Under the pieces are notes generated by a model. The model worked only from the letters and a program-made list of their open reading frames with translations. It was not told the DNA's origin and did no database searches. This document shows positions 1 through 10,076 of a DNA stretch of 64,000 bases, in pieces. The stretch comes from Shewanella glacialipiscicola. GTDB lineage: Bacteria; Pseudomonadota; Gammaproteobacteria; Enterobacterales; Shewanellaceae. The number at the start of each line of letters is the position of its first letter. Position 1 is the first letter of the stretch. The position numbers and the translations under genes are program-made. The stretch is from positions 62,001-126,000 of the forward strand of contig NZ_JAKILU010000006.1 of the NCBI RefSeq assembly GCF_023283485.1. The letters are read 5' to 3'.

Positions 1-178
1 ATCACAATTAAATGGATCAAAAACTTCAAGTTGAACCCTTAGTACGTAAGGTACATGTAACGGTTTTGTTATAAGTAGCGTATTAGACAAAAAATTAGCG
101 CAAATTACTAGATGAGACTTGCTGCTAATCAATAGGATTCGTTAAAATGACAGGTCGAATTCCCATGAAAAATCTCAG

Positions 179-910
179 ATGACCGTTTCTCAAGACACTA
201 TCTACGCTCAAGCGAGCGACAATATTAGCGATTTCCAGTTTGATAACCGCGTGGCGGGTGTGTTCAGTGACATGATCCTCCGCTCTGTGCCTGGATATAC
301 GCAAATTATTAATACCATAGGCGATTTTGCAGATCGTTTCGTCAAGCCCAATACGCAAATTTACGATTTAGGTTGCTCATTAGGCGCGGCGACGTTAAGT
401 ATTCGTCGTCAAATCCAAGGCCGCCAATGTCGCATTATTGCCGTAGATAACAGCGAATCAATGGTGGCGCGCTGCCAAGAGAACCTAAATGCCTATGTCA
501 GCGATACAGAGGTTGACCTGGTTTGTGGTGATATTCGCGATATCGATATCCAAAATGCGTCACTGGTGGTACTGAACTTTACGTTGCAATTTTTACCACC
601 AGAAGACAGAGAAACGCTGATCGCTAAAATTTACCAAGGGTTAAACCCTGGCGGAATATTAGTGCTATCTGAAAAAATCCGCTTTGATGATGCTTCTATT
701 CAAACCTTACTTGAAGAGCAACATTTAGACTTTAAACGCGCCAACGGTTACAGCGAACTTGAGATCAGCCAGAAGCGTAGTGCGCTGGAAAATGTGATGA
801 AGCCCGACACATTAACCACACATCAACAACGTCTAACCGACCAAGGATTCAGTCACTTTAGTCTCTGGTTTCAATGCTTTAATTTTACTTCCATGGTGGC
901 CATCAAGTGA
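179..910 (+). CDS. cmoA: Carboxy-S-adenosyl-L-methionine synthase CmoA
   Basis: The 243-residue protein is a class I SAM-fold enzyme. Motif I ([10 protein letters not shown]) lies near residues 63-72 and AVDNSESM near 89-96. CmoA makes carboxy-SAM from SAM and prephenate, the donor used by CmoB to modify U34 of tRNAs to cmo5U. Length and sequence match the family. The next gene starts inside its stop codon (GTGA), and that gene is cmoB, so the pair is translationally coupled. The ribosome site before ATG 179 is weak, but no better in-frame start is seen. Identity is confident. Confidence 0.96.
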   Translation: MTVSQDTIYAQASDNISDFQFDNRVAGVFSDMILRSVPGYTQIINTIGDFADRFVKPNTQIYDLGCSLGAATLSIRRQIQGRQCRIIAVDNSESMVARCQENLNAYVSDTEVDLVCGDIRDIDIQNASLVVLNFTLQFLPPEDRETLIAKIYQGLNPGGILVLSEKIRFDDASIQTLLEEQHLDFKRANGYSELEISQKRSALENVMKPDTLTTHQQRLTDQGFSHFSLWFQCFNFTSMVAIK

Positions 911-1902
911 TCAGCTTTAGCTCGTTTTACCAACAAATCGCCGATTCAAATCTACAACACTGGCTTGAAACCTTACCGAGTATTTTAGGCAAGTGGCAGC
1001 GGGAACATAAGCACGGCAACTTACCAAAGTGGGAAAAAGTGCTGAATAAACTGCACTATCCTGTGCCAGACCAAGTGGATTTTATTGATAGCGTGACCAT
1101 AGGTAGCGGCGAGCAATTAAGCCCAGGTGAAAAAGAGAAACTAGAGAATCTACTGCGTCTATTTATGCCATGGCGTAAAGGACCCTTCCACATTCACGGT
1201 ATCCATATTGATACCGAATGGCGCAGCGACTGGAAATGGGATCGCGTTAAACAGCATATTTCACCGCTAAAAAATCGTACTGTGCTTGATGTTGGCTGCG
1301 GTAGTGGTTATCACATGTGGCGCATGTTGGGTGCAGGTGCCAAACGCGTGGTGGGCATTGATCCTTCACCGTTGTTTTTATGTCAATTTGAAGCTGTAAA
1401 ACGCTTAGCAGGCACACATCATCCTGTGCACTTGTTGCCCCTTGGTATTGAAGAGTTGCCCCCGCTTGATGCATTCGACACGGTTTTCTCGATGGGTGTT
1501 TTATATCATAGGCGTTCACCTATCGATCACTTGTTACAGCTGCGCGATCAGTTACGTACCGGTGGTGAACTAGTATTAGAAACGTTAGTTATCGATGGCG
1601 ACGAAAATGCGGTACTCGTACCTGAAGATAGATATGGCAAAATGAATAATGTATGGTTTATTCCATCCGTTGCGGCGCTAATGCTGTGGTTAAAAAAATG
1701 TGACTTCACCGATATACGCTGTGTTGATACCGATATCACGGCCCTTGAAGAGCAACGTCGTACCGACTGGATGCCCAACGAGTCGCTGGTTGAATATCTT
1801 GACCCAACCGATATGACTAAAACCGTTGAAGGCTATTCTGCGCCAAAACGCGCCACTATTATCGCAGTGAAGAATCAACCTAATCAAGATTTACTGGGCT
1901 AA
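907..1902 (+). CDS. cmoB: tRNA U34 carboxymethyltransferase CmoB
   Basis: This 331-residue protein carries a Rossmann methyltransferase core with [11 protein letters not shown] near residues 126-136 and the CmoB-specific N-terminal extension. It transfers the carboxymethyl group from carboxy-SAM to ho5U34 of tRNA. It starts with GTG at 907, overlapping the cmoA TGA by four bases, which argues for coupled translation. Length agrees with the family (about 323-330). Nothing looks unusual in the catalytic region. Confidence 0.96.
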   Translation: MISFSSFYQQIADSNLQHWLETLPSILGKWQREHKHGNLPKWEKVLNKLHYPVPDQVDFIDSVTIGSGEQLSPGEKEKLENLLRLFMPWRKGPFHIHGIHIDTEWRSDWKWDRVKQHISPLKNRTVLDVGCGSGYHMWRMLGAGAKRVVGIDPSPLFLCQFEAVKRLAGTHHPVHLLPLGIEELPPLDAFDTVFSMGVLYHRRSPIDHLLQLRDQLRTGGELVLETLVIDGDENAVLVPEDRYGKMNNVWFIPSVAALMLWLKKCDFTDIRCVDTDITALEEQRRTDWMPNESLVEYLDPTDMTKTVEGYSAPKRATIIAVKNQPNQDLLG

Positions 1903-1978
1903 ATCTAAGTTGTCACAAAGGGGGCGCGTTATGCTTAAGCCAAGCATGTTGATGCCATGTCAGCTCACTCTATAATAG

Positions 1979-3781
1979 TTGCAAAACATGTCGCCTATAT
2001 TAAAGCCCACTTTACTGATTAGCTTATTTAGTTTAAGCCTTTATAGCTTGGACGTTGCTTATGCGGCGCCAAGCCCTGTGCCGCTCTTAGTCGAGCAATG
2101 TTTACGTTTGCCCAGTATTGAGCTTGGAGCGGCGTTTGCTAATACACGTTCAAATACACCTGAAGCCACCTTAGCTCAGCAAGCGCTGATTTTTGAGCAA
2201 CAGACAATAGGCCTCAATAACATCAACGATAGGCTCAACTATTACCGTCGTTTTGATTTGCCAAGTGCAGAACGTCAAGGTTTACTGCAATGTCAGTTAC
2301 ATCTTGCTGACACCTTATCGCAGTTACTCAATCAAGCCGAATTTAGCCAGCTTAGCCAAGCTTTAGCTCAAGGTAATGCGGAACAAGTCTTATTGAGTCA
2401 ACAGCTAACACTATTGCTGCAACAACATTGGCCTGCAGAAGATAAAGCCAAGCTTTATACCGCTCAGGCCAGTGTTGGTCAAGGCTTAAGCAGTCAACAA
2501 TTTAATCTTGCCTTCAATAACAATCAATGTGAGCCAGAAGCGACCCAAGCAAAAAATAGTGTGCTTAGTGAAGAAGATAATCAAAATAGCGAAGCTAAAA
2601 ATACAAAATTTTCAAACACTATTGCCAGTTATTTGCTCACACAAGAAAACGCAACATGTCGACAGAATGTGTGGCAGGCTTATCAAGCAAGAGCAAAAGA
2701 AACGAATCAGTTGGCATTACAGCGAATTGCGCAGCAACGCCAAAATGCCGCAGTCACAAGAGGATTTAACGATTACACGGATTTAGTGCTTAGTACCCAG
2801 CAGTTATCATCCCCTGAATCGGTTAAAGCGTTTCTCGATAGCCAAACTCAAAATTTAAACATTGCGCCTTGGGATATTGGACGAAACCTATCGCAGCAGG
2901 CTTTGGTCAAAGGTCCAACATTACAAACGGCTGAATTATTAAACCAAATTTTTACCTACCTGCAAAACTTTGGTTTACAGTTTGAAACCATAGCAACCAC
3001 ACATACTGAAGATAATCTTAATCAGCCGTATACGGTGAGGGTTTACCACCAGCAAAGATTGTTAGGTGAAATTTACGTGGCTTATCACGCTCAATCGCAG
3101 CAGATCCATCATCAAACACTGCGTCAAAGCGTGCTAGGACAGCAATTTGGCCAGCAAGCATTAGATCTCAAGCCAAAGCTCAGTAACTACAAAGACATTG
3201 AACAGTTAAGTGAAGCCATAGCAGAAGCAGTAACATCGTTAGCCAGATCTAGCCATTTTTACCTCAACAATGCGATGGGACAAAGCCAAGATAGCCATTT
3301 TGTAGCTAGCCTCTGGCTAGCTGAAACATTACGCCAACAAGTCTTCCCGCAATTTGAACAGACCTATCTACATGAACGCGAAATACTCGCGAAAGCGTAT
3401 GCCAAACAGCTCAAGGTCTTTCGTGCTAAGGTAGCGGTTAACTTTTATCAGCGCCAAGATGCACAAATTTATCCTAATCTTGATGCAGAGTTCAATGCCA
3501 GCTTTGGGCAGGAGTGGCCGCATAGGGAGGATTATCAATATAGTTTTAATGCTATCGCCAACGAAGGTCCACTTCACTATCAATCCCTTTGGCAAACATC
3601 GTTAGCGCAGCTGATTTATCAAACCACATTAAACAACCCAGACAAGCTTGGTTTATTCAATACGTTAATAATCAATGAAGCGTCACTTAGCTTTAGCGAA
3701 CAATTGACTGCCACTATCGGTGTTCCGGTCGATAGTGCATCGTTAATTCAACGCATATCTCAACTATCAGAGACTGAGTAA
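1979..3781 (+). CDS. Exported M3-peptidase-like protein lacking the zinc site (putative pseudoenzyme)
   Basis: 600 residues, beginning with a probable signal peptide (hydrophobic stretch about 8-29, then AYAA-PS). The middle and C-terminal half resemble M3 oligopeptidases in order: GFNDYTDLVLST (about 262-273) like the M3 GF-NYAELSL segment, YTVRVYHQQRLLGEIYVAYH (351-370) like the strand pair before the active site, then DIEQLSEAIAEAVTSLA (406-421). The last aligns with M3 DVTTLFHEFGHALHGLF, so HEFGH has become EAIAE at residues 412-416. Next, SHFVA (439-443) sits where SQFME supplies the third zinc ligand, and HYQSLW (533-538) where YYSYLW is expected. All metal ligands and the catalytic Glu appear replaced, yet the frame is open for its whole length, so a non-peptidase role is likely. 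The M3 assignment is my alignment by eye. Stands alone between cmoB and a LysR gene. Confidence 0.6.
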   Translation: MQNMSPILKPTLLISLFSLSLYSLDVAYAAPSPVPLLVEQCLRLPSIELGAAFANTRSNTPEATLAQQALIFEQQTIGLNNINDRLNYYRRFDLPSAERQGLLQCQLHLADTLSQLLNQAEFSQLSQALAQGNAEQVLLSQQLTLLLQQHWPAEDKAKLYTAQASVGQGLSSQQFNLAFNNNQCEPEATQAKNSVLSEEDNQNSEAKNTKFSNTIASYLLTQENATCRQNVWQAYQARAKETNQLALQRIAQQRQNAAVTRGFNDYTDLVLSTQQLSSPESVKAFLDSQTQNLNIAPWDIGRNLSQQALVKGPTLQTAELLNQIFTYLQNFGLQFETIATTHTEDNLNQPYTVRVYHQQRLLGEIYVAYHAQSQQIHHQTLRQSVLGQQFGQQALDLKPKLSNYKDIEQLSEAIAEAVTSLARSSHFYLNNAMGQSQDSHFVASLWLAETLRQQVFPQFEQTYLHEREILAKAYAKQLKVFRAKVAVNFYQRQDAQIYPNLDAEFNASFGQEWPHREDYQYSFNAIANEGPLHYQSLWQTSLAQLIYQTTLNNPDKLGLFNTLIINEASLSFSEQLTATIGVPVDSASLIQRISQLSETE

Positions 3782-3943
3782 ATCAATAGGTATTCCATCA
3801 AACACATAAACTGATGTCCTCTATAACTTAGCGCGACAACGATAAAAGCAGAGAACACACAATATCTTTGATACAGATTTAATTGAAAAATAGTAACAAC
3901 TGGCCACTATGAGCCGCAATCTATCATTTTTGAGATAATAATA

Positions 3944-4855
3944 ATGACTCGAGCTAAATCCACCTTAGAGCAATGGCGTATTTTGCAAGCGGTCGTCGAT
4001 TTTGGTGGTTATGCCCAAGCGGCCGAAAAACTTAATAAAAGTCAATCGTCCCTGAACCATGCCGTTGCCAAGTTACAGCATCAGCTTGGGATTGACTTGC
4101 TCGAAGTCAAAGGCCGTAAAGCCTATCTCACACAACAGGGCGAAGTATTACTGCGTCGCTCACGGCACGTCACCCAAGCGGTTAGTGAATTAGAGCAGCT
4201 CGCCAGTAACCTCGAACAAGGCTGGGAGCCTACTCTGACTATCGCCCGCGAAATTATTTATCCGATGGAATCCTTGGTTTGTGCCCTCAATGCTTTTCTT
4301 CCCGATAGCCGCGGTACCCGTATTATCATGCTGGACTCAGTAATCACTGGCACCCAAGAGCATATTTTGCAAAATAAGGTCGATATTGCTATCTGTGCAG
4401 GAACCCCACCAAAGGGATATTTATCTGAACCGTTATGTGAACAGGAACTCTTTCTTGTTTGTCATCCAAGCCATCCTCTGGCTGATTTAGGCATAATCGA
4501 AGACGATAAGCTACTGGCGCAGCATTTACAGTTAGTCATAAAAGATACTGGCGTACAATCTAATGCCGATATCGGCTGGCTGAAGGCGGAGCAGCGTTGG
4601 ACAGTGTCTAATTTTCATGAGGCAAAAGTAATTTTGAATCAAGGTATTGGTTTCTGTTGGATCCCTTCTTTCTTAATCCAAACGGAATTAAGCTCAGGTT
4701 ATTTAGTGCGTTTACATTTATCGGGTAACCAAAAACGTCGCATCATGCTCAGCCTAGTGATCCCAGATAGAGACCAACAAGGTCCCGCATCAAAACTGCT
4801 CACCTCATTGATTTTAAAACAGCATGGGATTGAAACGACAAATAGCAATCATTAG
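3944..4855 (+). CDS. LysR-family transcriptional regulator
   Basis: 303 residues. Residues 1-65 form the LysR winged helix-turn-helix (QWRILQAVVDFGGYAQAAEKL, with SQSSLNHAVAKLQHQLG as recognition region). A linker helix follows, then a type 2 periplasmic-binding-like effector domain from about residue 90 to the end. It lies between two genes with no metabolic link, so its target cannot be read from context. Ligand unknown. Start ATG 3944 places the HTH at the usual position. Confidence 0.9.
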   Translation: MTRAKSTLEQWRILQAVVDFGGYAQAAEKLNKSQSSLNHAVAKLQHQLGIDLLEVKGRKAYLTQQGEVLLRRSRHVTQAVSELEQLASNLEQGWEPTLTIAREIIYPMESLVCALNAFLPDSRGTRIIMLDSVITGTQEHILQNKVDIAICAGTPPKGYLSEPLCEQELFLVCHPSHPLADLGIIEDDKLLAQHLQLVIKDTGVQSNADIGWLKAEQRWTVSNFHEAKVILNQGIGFCWIPSFLIQTELSSGYLVRLHLSGNQKRRIMLSLVIPDRDQQGPASKLLTSLILKQHGIETTNSNH

Positions 4856-4927
4856 AAAAGGACTACCCGCGCGACTATCATTAATAGCCATATATTTGGG
4901 GGGCTGGGTATCGTTTGTGAGCAAAAA

Positions 4928-6766
4928 TTACGGATTGGCTTGGGCAACAGCAGCATAATAGCGACTCGCCATGCTATTAGATGTTGAGATAAAACTCGCG
5001 GCTAAATCTACAGGAGCCAAGGTCATTGCCGATGCTAAAGTGGCGGTCGGTGGTTCAATCGATTCCACTGTCGTTTTTGTATTGGCTGCGCTGCTGCCAT
5101 TCACAATATCAGGCGGGATTTTAGAGAGAGTATCGGTAACAGTTTTGGCCGTTTGCGCTTCAATACCTTGTTTTATCCTATCGAGCGCATCAGATACCAA
5201 TGTTGAAACCATCTCCTCTTCCTTCGCAATATTTCCACTCTCATCCACTTTCCCCGTAACTACGGGTATACGTTCTTGTAACGGCGGTAGCCCTTTAATC
5301 TGTGCATCAGCACCCAATAAGGTTTGAGTCGTTTGTGAATCTATAATCTGTTGCTGGCGCTCTTCTGTAAGCTTCACTTTCGCTTCATTCATTTTTTGCA
5401 AAGCTTCAGCAGCAACCCTAACATCGGCAGATGAAGGGTCAACAGGTGCCATTGCCGCAGCGTACACTTGTTTCATCTTATTCATTGTTGCAAGCGGATC
5501 ACCTCCAACGGAAGATACATCTATTTGTACCTCACCATCGGTAGCATAACGTTGGCCATCGGCGCCTTTTTCATACTTAAAGCTTGGGCTCTGAGCATAT
5601 TGCCCCCCGACCGTGGCATGAGCATGCTCATGAGCTTTGACTTCTGAATCTCGAGTTTTAAGTGCATTGACCTGCTGTAGATGTTGAGCCTGAGCTTTTT
5701 CTTGAGCTTGTTTGACTTGTTCTTGAACCTGTTGTGCCTGCGATTGTTCCTGCTTTGCTTGTTCCGCTGCCGCGACTTGCTGTTTCTGCAAAGCCTCTTC
5801 CTGTGCTTGCTTTTCAATCTGATAATCATTTTTACCAAAAACAGCAGCGAAGGCCTGCAGAGGATCATCTGAGTTAGGTACAACCAAAGGGTCTGTAACT
5901 GCTGTGGCTTGGGCCTTAACTTCACCAAAAACCTGAGTAAATTGTTCCAATACCGAAGGTTTTGCAACTGCATTACTCGATGATGAAGAAGTTTGAACAG
6001 CTGCACCTATTATTGGATTATTATCCGTTGAACTAGCCGTTGAAGGTTTAGCTAAAGTGCCTCCCGTTAAAGGTATCGGTTTAAATACCGCAGCCAAAAC
6101 AGGCGTAGTAGCGGAAATACTGCTCGTACTTGCAAGACTGATAACAGGAACGTCGATTCTACCCGCACCGGTTATTCCACTCATATCCGTTAATGGGCTT
6201 AAATGGATAAAAGTATCGCGGTTAATAAGGCTTGTTGTATTGAGACTCGATTTCGGCAAAGAATTTGTCGCTAAGCCACTACTATCCGCCGCATTCAATA
6301 AGGACGATGAAACTGCTGGAAATGCCGACGTAGACGTAGGTACTGCAATTTGCCCCGCGCGCACACCCGAAATGGATCGTGGTCCAGATAATAAACTAAA
6401 ACTCGTATCAGCATGTAAGCTTGCCCGATTGTTTAACGTACTGGGCTTAAGTGAATTGACCTGTGGTGTAGCTTCGACAAGGGGTACATTAGGTGATGAG
6501 TGTAGAGAGGGTAAAATTTTGGTGGCTAAATTAGAAGCTAACGAAGCCACTGGCGCAGCTTGAACCGAAGCAGTTAAAGCTCCAGTAAAATGGGGTTTAT
6601 AGGCACCACTCGCTTCAATTTTAGCGGAGCCCACTGTTTGAGTGCTAGCTCCTTGGTAAGTGCTATTAGCATGACTCTGGCTTAGATTCGGGCTTAGCGT
6701 CTTATCCTGCGCCGAAAATGAAGAGGATGGTGCGCTAACCTTAGGAGATAGCGCCACAACCGACAT
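4928..6766 (-). CDS. SprA-related putative metalloprotease with HEHAH motif
   Basis: 612 residues. The first 300 are low-complexity, rich in Ser, Thr, Ala and Pro. A Gln/Ala/Glu coiled coil runs from about 315 to 370. Next comes the conserved core: KTRDSEVKAHEHAHATVGGQ, with HExxH zinc-protease motif HEHAH at residues 379-383, then YEKGADGQRYATDGEVQIDVS and a helical part to about 470. This matches the SprA-related/CJM1_0395 putative metalloprotease family as I know it; no function is established. No signal peptide is visible. A small protein gene lies immediately upstream on the same strand, 5 bases away, so the two probably share a transcript. Confidence 0.75.
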   Translation of the reverse strand: MSVVALSPKVSAPSSSFSAQDKTLSPNLSQSHANSTYQGASTQTVGSAKIEASGAYKPHFTGALTASVQAAPVASLASNLATKILPSLHSSPNVPLVEATPQVNSLKPSTLNNRASLHADTSFSLLSGPRSISGVRAGQIAVPTSTSAFPAVSSSLLNAADSSGLATNSLPKSSLNTTSLINRDTFIHLSPLTDMSGITGAGRIDVPVISLASTSSISATTPVLAAVFKPIPLTGGTLAKPSTASSTDNNPIIGAAVQTSSSSSNAVAKPSVLEQFTQVFGEVKAQATAVTDPLVVPNSDDPLQAFAAVFGKNDYQIEKQAQEEALQKQQVAAAEQAKQEQSQAQQVQEQVKQAQEKAQAQHLQQVNALKTRDSEVKAHEHAHATVGGQYAQSPSFKYEKGADGQRYATDGEVQIDVSSVGGDPLATMNKMKQVYAAAMAPVDPSSADVRVAAEALQKMNEAKVKLTEERQQQIIDSQTTQTLLGADAQIKGLPPLQERIPVVTGKVDESGNIAKEEEMVSTLVSDALDRIKQGIEAQTAKTVTDTLSKIPPDIVNGSSAANTKTTVESIEPPTATLASAMTLAPVDLAASFISTSNSMASRYYAAVAQANP

Positions 6767-6771
6767 GATAT

Positions 6772-7026
6772 TTATACCTTTATATCAATGATCGAGCCTA
6801 TTGTTTCTGATCCAGCTTCAATCACTTTAGTTGATGCTTCGCCTTGTCTTAATGACTCATTTGCAGACAGCAAGGCTGAGGTTTTATCAGGCTGGGCAAC
6901 TTCTCTTGTGGCCGCTGCCGGAGTCGAACTTTGAGTCGGTGTGGGTTTAGCCACATCTATGGTGGCTTGAGTTAGCCCTGATTGAGCACTTTGCAAGCCT
7001 TGCATACCAGATGATTGGATTTGCAT
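6772..7026 (-). CDS. Small hypothetical protein upstream of the SprA-like gene
   Basis: 84 residues from the ATG at 7026, chosen because AGGAA lies about 8 bases upstream on the minus strand; the frame stays open to 7140 but has no comparable ribosome site there. The sequence is Ser/Thr/Ala/Gln-rich with several DK and EA pairs and no membrane segment or signal peptide. It ends 5 bases before the SprA-like metalloprotease start, suggesting a two-gene unit. I do not recognise a family. It could be a partner or substrate of its neighbour, but nothing in the sequence proves that. Confidence 0.6.
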   Translation of the reverse strand: MQIQSSGMQGLQSAQSGLTQATIDVAKPTPTQSSTPAAATREVAQPDKTSALLSANESLRQGEASTKVIEAGSETIGSIIDIKV

Positions 7027-7124
7027 AATGATATTCCTGCACGCTGTGATTGATGGGTTGATTATTGACCAGTCACCCGCGGATGTACAGGTTTTATCCA
7101 TATTCTTGCTATTTATGGCCAGAT

Positions 7125-8240
7125 TTATCCTGTGATCCAATTAGCTTCCCAATCTTTAAATACCGGATTAAAGCCCTCGCGTTGCATCTGTTCAATGACT
7201 TGCTCGACACTGCGAACATCGCTTATCTCAAATTGATCGAGTTGACTGTTAGGCGCTTGATAGCCCCCCGGTTGCGTCGAACTGCCCGCACTCATTTGAG
7301 TGATCCCAAGAGGTAAAAGATTATCCCTAAGCAAGGGACTTTCCCTTGTCGACATGCTGATATCAAGCTGTTGATTAAAAAGTCTAAATGCACAAATAAT
7401 TTGCACTAAACCTAGATCGGATAGCATGACTTTTGGGGTAATCCCGCCAGTACAAGGTCGTAACCTTGGCAGCGAAATACTAAAGCGGGTGCGCCAATAA
7501 CGTCGCTCTAAATAGTCGAGATGATATCCCATCATTAACGAATCTAAACGCCAATCATCCAGCCCCAGTAACACCCCAAGACCTATTTTATCGACGCCCG
7601 CCGACGCGATTCTGTCAGGCGTTGCTAAACGATAGGCAAAATCCTGCTTTTTACCCCGAGTATGGTGATTGGCGTAAGTCTCTGGCTGATAGGTTTCTTG
7701 ATACATCATCACCGCATCTAAACCTAGCGCGACTAACTGACGATAATGGTCCTCGCTCATGGGCTGAACCTCCATCGCCACATGGCTAAATTGCTGTTTT
7801 ACCAACGGCAACATTTGCTTAAAGTAATCAATACCAACCTTAGTTTCATGCTCACCCGATACCAATAAAATAGAGTCAAAGCCTCTGTCTTTGATAATGG
7901 CCATCTCGGCCATCAATTCCGGCTCATTCAAGGTTTTGCGTTTGAGTTTATTGCTCATGCTAAAACCACAGTAATCACATTCGTTGGCACACAAATTTGA
8001 GAGATATAAAGGTAAATATAAGCCCAAATTCGCGCCAAATCGCTGCCGCGTAAGCGCCGCAGAGTGCTGCGCCATGGTTTCGATATAAGGTTCCGCCGCA
8101 GGTGATAACAAGGCCAGTAAGCTACATAAATCCCCTGCTGGACTCACTAGCGCCCGCTCAACATCTTGGGCAGTGCAAGAATACAAATCGAGTAACAGTT
8201 TATCCCGTGGGATGTTGGCAAATTCCGCTACAAAACTCAT
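7125..8240 (-). CDS. thiH: 2-iminoacetate synthase ThiH
   Basis: 371 residues, a radical SAM enzyme with the CxxxCxxC cluster motif CANECDYC at residues 84-91. ThiH cleaves tyrosine to 2-iminoacetate (dehydroglycine) and p-cresol, supplying the glycine-derived part of the thiazole ring. Its ATG overlaps the thiG stop by four bases (ATGA), so it is the last gene of the thi operon. Length is typical (about 377 in enteric bacteria). The presence of ThiH instead of a ThiO oxidase fits an organism that must grow without oxygen. Confidence 0.97.
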   Translation of the reverse strand: MSFVAEFANIPRDKLLLDLYSCTAQDVERALVSPAGDLCSLLALLSPAAEPYIETMAQHSAALTRQRFGANLGLYLPLYLSNLCANECDYCGFSMSNKLKRKTLNEPELMAEMAIIKDRGFDSILLVSGEHETKVGIDYFKQMLPLVKQQFSHVAMEVQPMSEDHYRQLVALGLDAVMMYQETYQPETYANHHTRGKKQDFAYRLATPDRIASAGVDKIGLGVLLGLDDWRLDSLMMGYHLDYLERRYWRTRFSISLPRLRPCTGGITPKVMLSDLGLVQIICAFRLFNQQLDISMSTRESPLLRDNLLPLGITQMSAGSSTQPGGYQAPNSQLDQFEISDVRSVEQVIEQMQREGFNPVFKDWEANWITG

Positions 8241-9001
8241 TGATTTAAAAATCCCGTAAGAGGACTGGTATGTACCGCGCCCGTTTGTACTCGGCCAAGC
8301 CCAGCTTCAAAGGCCCGTCTACCACATTGCACCGCCTCCTTAAAGCACTCGGCCATCACTATCGGCGCAGCGCTGCTGGCGATGGCGGTGTTAACGAGCA
8401 CCGCATCGGCGCCCAGCTCCATTGCCCGCGCAGCCTGTGAAGGTGCGCCAATGCCGGCATCGATCACCACTGGCACCCGCGCCTGCTCTATGATGATTTT
8501 TAAAAAGCTTTCAGTGACTAAACCTTGATTACTGCCAATCGGACTCGCCAGTGGCATAACCGCAGCGCAGCCCACTTCTTCCAAACGACGGCACAGCACA
8601 GGATCGGCATGCACGTAGGGCAACACGATAAAGCCTTTCTCACAGAGGATTCTGGCCGCCTCTAAGGTTTCTATCGCATCGGGCATTAGGTACTTAGGAT
8701 CTGGGTGGATTTCGAGCTTAATCCAATGAGTTCCCAGCATTTCACGGGCAAGCTCTGCCGCAAACACCGCTTCCTTGGCGTTTCTCGCCCCCGAAGTGTT
8801 AGGCAATAGCCGGACACCCGCTTGACGTAACGGCGTGAGTAAATCATCAAGCCCCATTTTAAAATCAATTCTTTTCATCGCAACTGTCACTAACTGCGAT
8901 TTAGAAGCCGTTATCGCTTTAATCATCACTTGGCTACTGCTGAACTTTCCTGTTCCGGTAAATAACCGTGATTCAAACTCCACATCGGCAATCTTTAACA
9001 T
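8237..9001 (-). CDS. thiG: Thiazole synthase ThiG
   Basis: 254 residues, TIM-barrel thiazole synthase. [12 protein letters not shown] holds the Schiff-base lysine (Lys95), and [12 protein letters not shown] and the glycine-rich [11 protein letters not shown] phosphate loop follow. It combines 1-deoxyxylulose 5-phosphate, 2-iminoacetate and ThiS thiocarboxylate to build the thiazole. It starts one base after the thiS stop and overlaps thiH by four bases. Confidence 0.97.
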   Translation of the reverse strand: MLKIADVEFESRLFTGTGKFSSSQVMIKAITASKSQLVTVAMKRIDFKMGLDDLLTPLRQAGVRLLPNTSGARNAKEAVFAAELAREMLGTHWIKLEIHPDPKYLMPDAIETLEAARILCEKGFIVLPYVHADPVLCRRLEEVGCAAVMPLASPIGSNQGLVTESFLKIIIEQARVPVVIDAGIGAPSQAARAMELGADAVLVNTAIASSAAPIVMAECFKEAVQCGRRAFEAGLGRVQTGAVHTSPLTGFLNQ

Positions 9002-9002
9002 A

Positions 9003-9206
9003 CTAGCCTCCCGCTACAGCTGAGAAAAGTTCTAATTTATCTTCATGTTGACAGAGAATGGATTGCCAGCGATTACGCGGAATCAACTCTGCATTCAACA
9101 CGATAGCAACTGAGTCGAGGGCAATATCTTGCGCGAGGATCACCGCCGCGAGAGAAGTCGGTTCCGTTAATGATTGCGCAACATTATTTATATGAATTAA
9201 AATCAT
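9003..9206 (-). CDS. thiS: Sulfur carrier protein ThiS
   Basis: 67 residues starting at ATG 9206, which has GAGG about 6 bases upstream; a second ATG five codons earlier lacks this. The ubiquitin-like protein ends in the required Gly-Gly (AVAGG), which ThiF adenylates and which then carries sulfur as a thiocarboxylate. It sits between thiF and thiG, the usual order. Confidence 0.95.
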   Translation of the reverse strand: MILIHINNVAQSLTEPTSLAAVILAQDIALDSVAIVLNAELIPRNRWQSILCQHEDKLELFSAVAGG

Positions 9207-9224
9207 ATCAAACCTCAGCATTGT

Positions 9225-10076
9225 TTATGTTAAATATGGAATTGCCTTTCTAACACCGCATACATCGCAATAAGGATCACGCGTTAATTTAGCTGATGTC
9301 CATGACAGAGATTTAGCATCAAAGCGCCAAAAATGCCCGAGTAAAGGATGTAGTGCTCCATCACAACGACTATCCATACCCAACAAGAGTTGCATAGCCA
9401 CCAATGATTGCATCGACGCCATCACTCCCACACTCGGTCCAAGTACGCCTTGAGTACTGCAACTGTGGGACACTCGAGTATGTGCAGGGAAAATACAGTG
9501 ATAGCAACCACTTGAAGGGAAAGATATTTGATCGACCGCGAATAATTGGCCGCTAAATGCAGCTATGGACGCGCTCACTAAGGGTAAATAGGCTTCGACA
9601 CAACTGCGATTAATCAATTGGCGAGTCTCAAAATTATCGGTGCAATCAAGTACCAATGTACATTTCCCCTGCCTTTTTTTCTGTAGAACACCATACAATT
9701 GTTTAATGTTAAAGCTCGTTTCATATGCAGTAATAGTGCAATTCGGCGCTAAAAATTTGAGTCTTTCTTTAGCAACTAACGCTTTATTGAGCCCGATATC
9801 GGCATCGCTAAATAACAATTGCCTTGGTAGGTTTGATACTTCCACTTTATCCATATCAATTAGCGTTAATTCACCCACTCCCGCACAAGCCAAATACTGC
9901 GCTGCTAATTGTCCCAAACCGCCGATGCCAATAATCACCACATGGGCATCGGCCAATCGTAATTGGCCGGCCTCGCCCACTTCTGGCAGTAGGACTTGCC
10001 GTGAATAACGCATAAAATCTTTATCATTAAGCGTGTTGCACTCGGTAATAGCGTCAGGCTTATTCATAACTTGCAT
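9225..10076 (-). CDS. thiF: ThiS adenylyltransferase ThiF (HesA/MoeB/ThiF family)
   Basis: 283 residues from ATG 10076. The nucleotide-binding loop GIGGLG is at residues 50-55, followed by LIDMDKVEVSNLPRQ. CYHC and CDVC form the structural zinc site, and a Cys in SCSTQGVLGP is near the family's crossover region. ThiF adenylates the ThiS C-terminus. The start is set by GGGAG eight bases before ATG 10076, which shares one base with the thiDE stop (TGATG). An earlier ATG at 10091 is less likely. Confidence 0.93.
   Translation of the reverse strand: MQVMNKPDAITECNTLNDKDFMRYSRQVLLPEVGEAGQLRLADAHVVIIGIGGLGQLAAQYLACAGVGELTLIDMDKVEVSNLPRQLLFSDADIGLNKALVAKERLKFLAPNCTITAYETSFNIKQLYGVLQKKRQGKCTLVLDCTDNFETRQLINRSCVEAYLPLVSASIAAFSGQLFAVDQISFPSSGCYHCIFPAHTRVSHSCSTQGVLGPSVGVMASMQSLVAMQLLLGMDSRCDGALHPLLGHFWRFDAKSLSWTSAKLTRDPYCDVCGVRKAIPYLT

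Noticed and set aside
6057..6563. 168-residue plus-strand frame inside the SprA-like gene
   Set aside because: Shadow of the low-complexity coding region on the other strand; no ribosome site or family.
9640..10008. 122-residue plus-strand frame in thiF
   Set aside because: Antisense shadow of thiF; composition is not protein-like.
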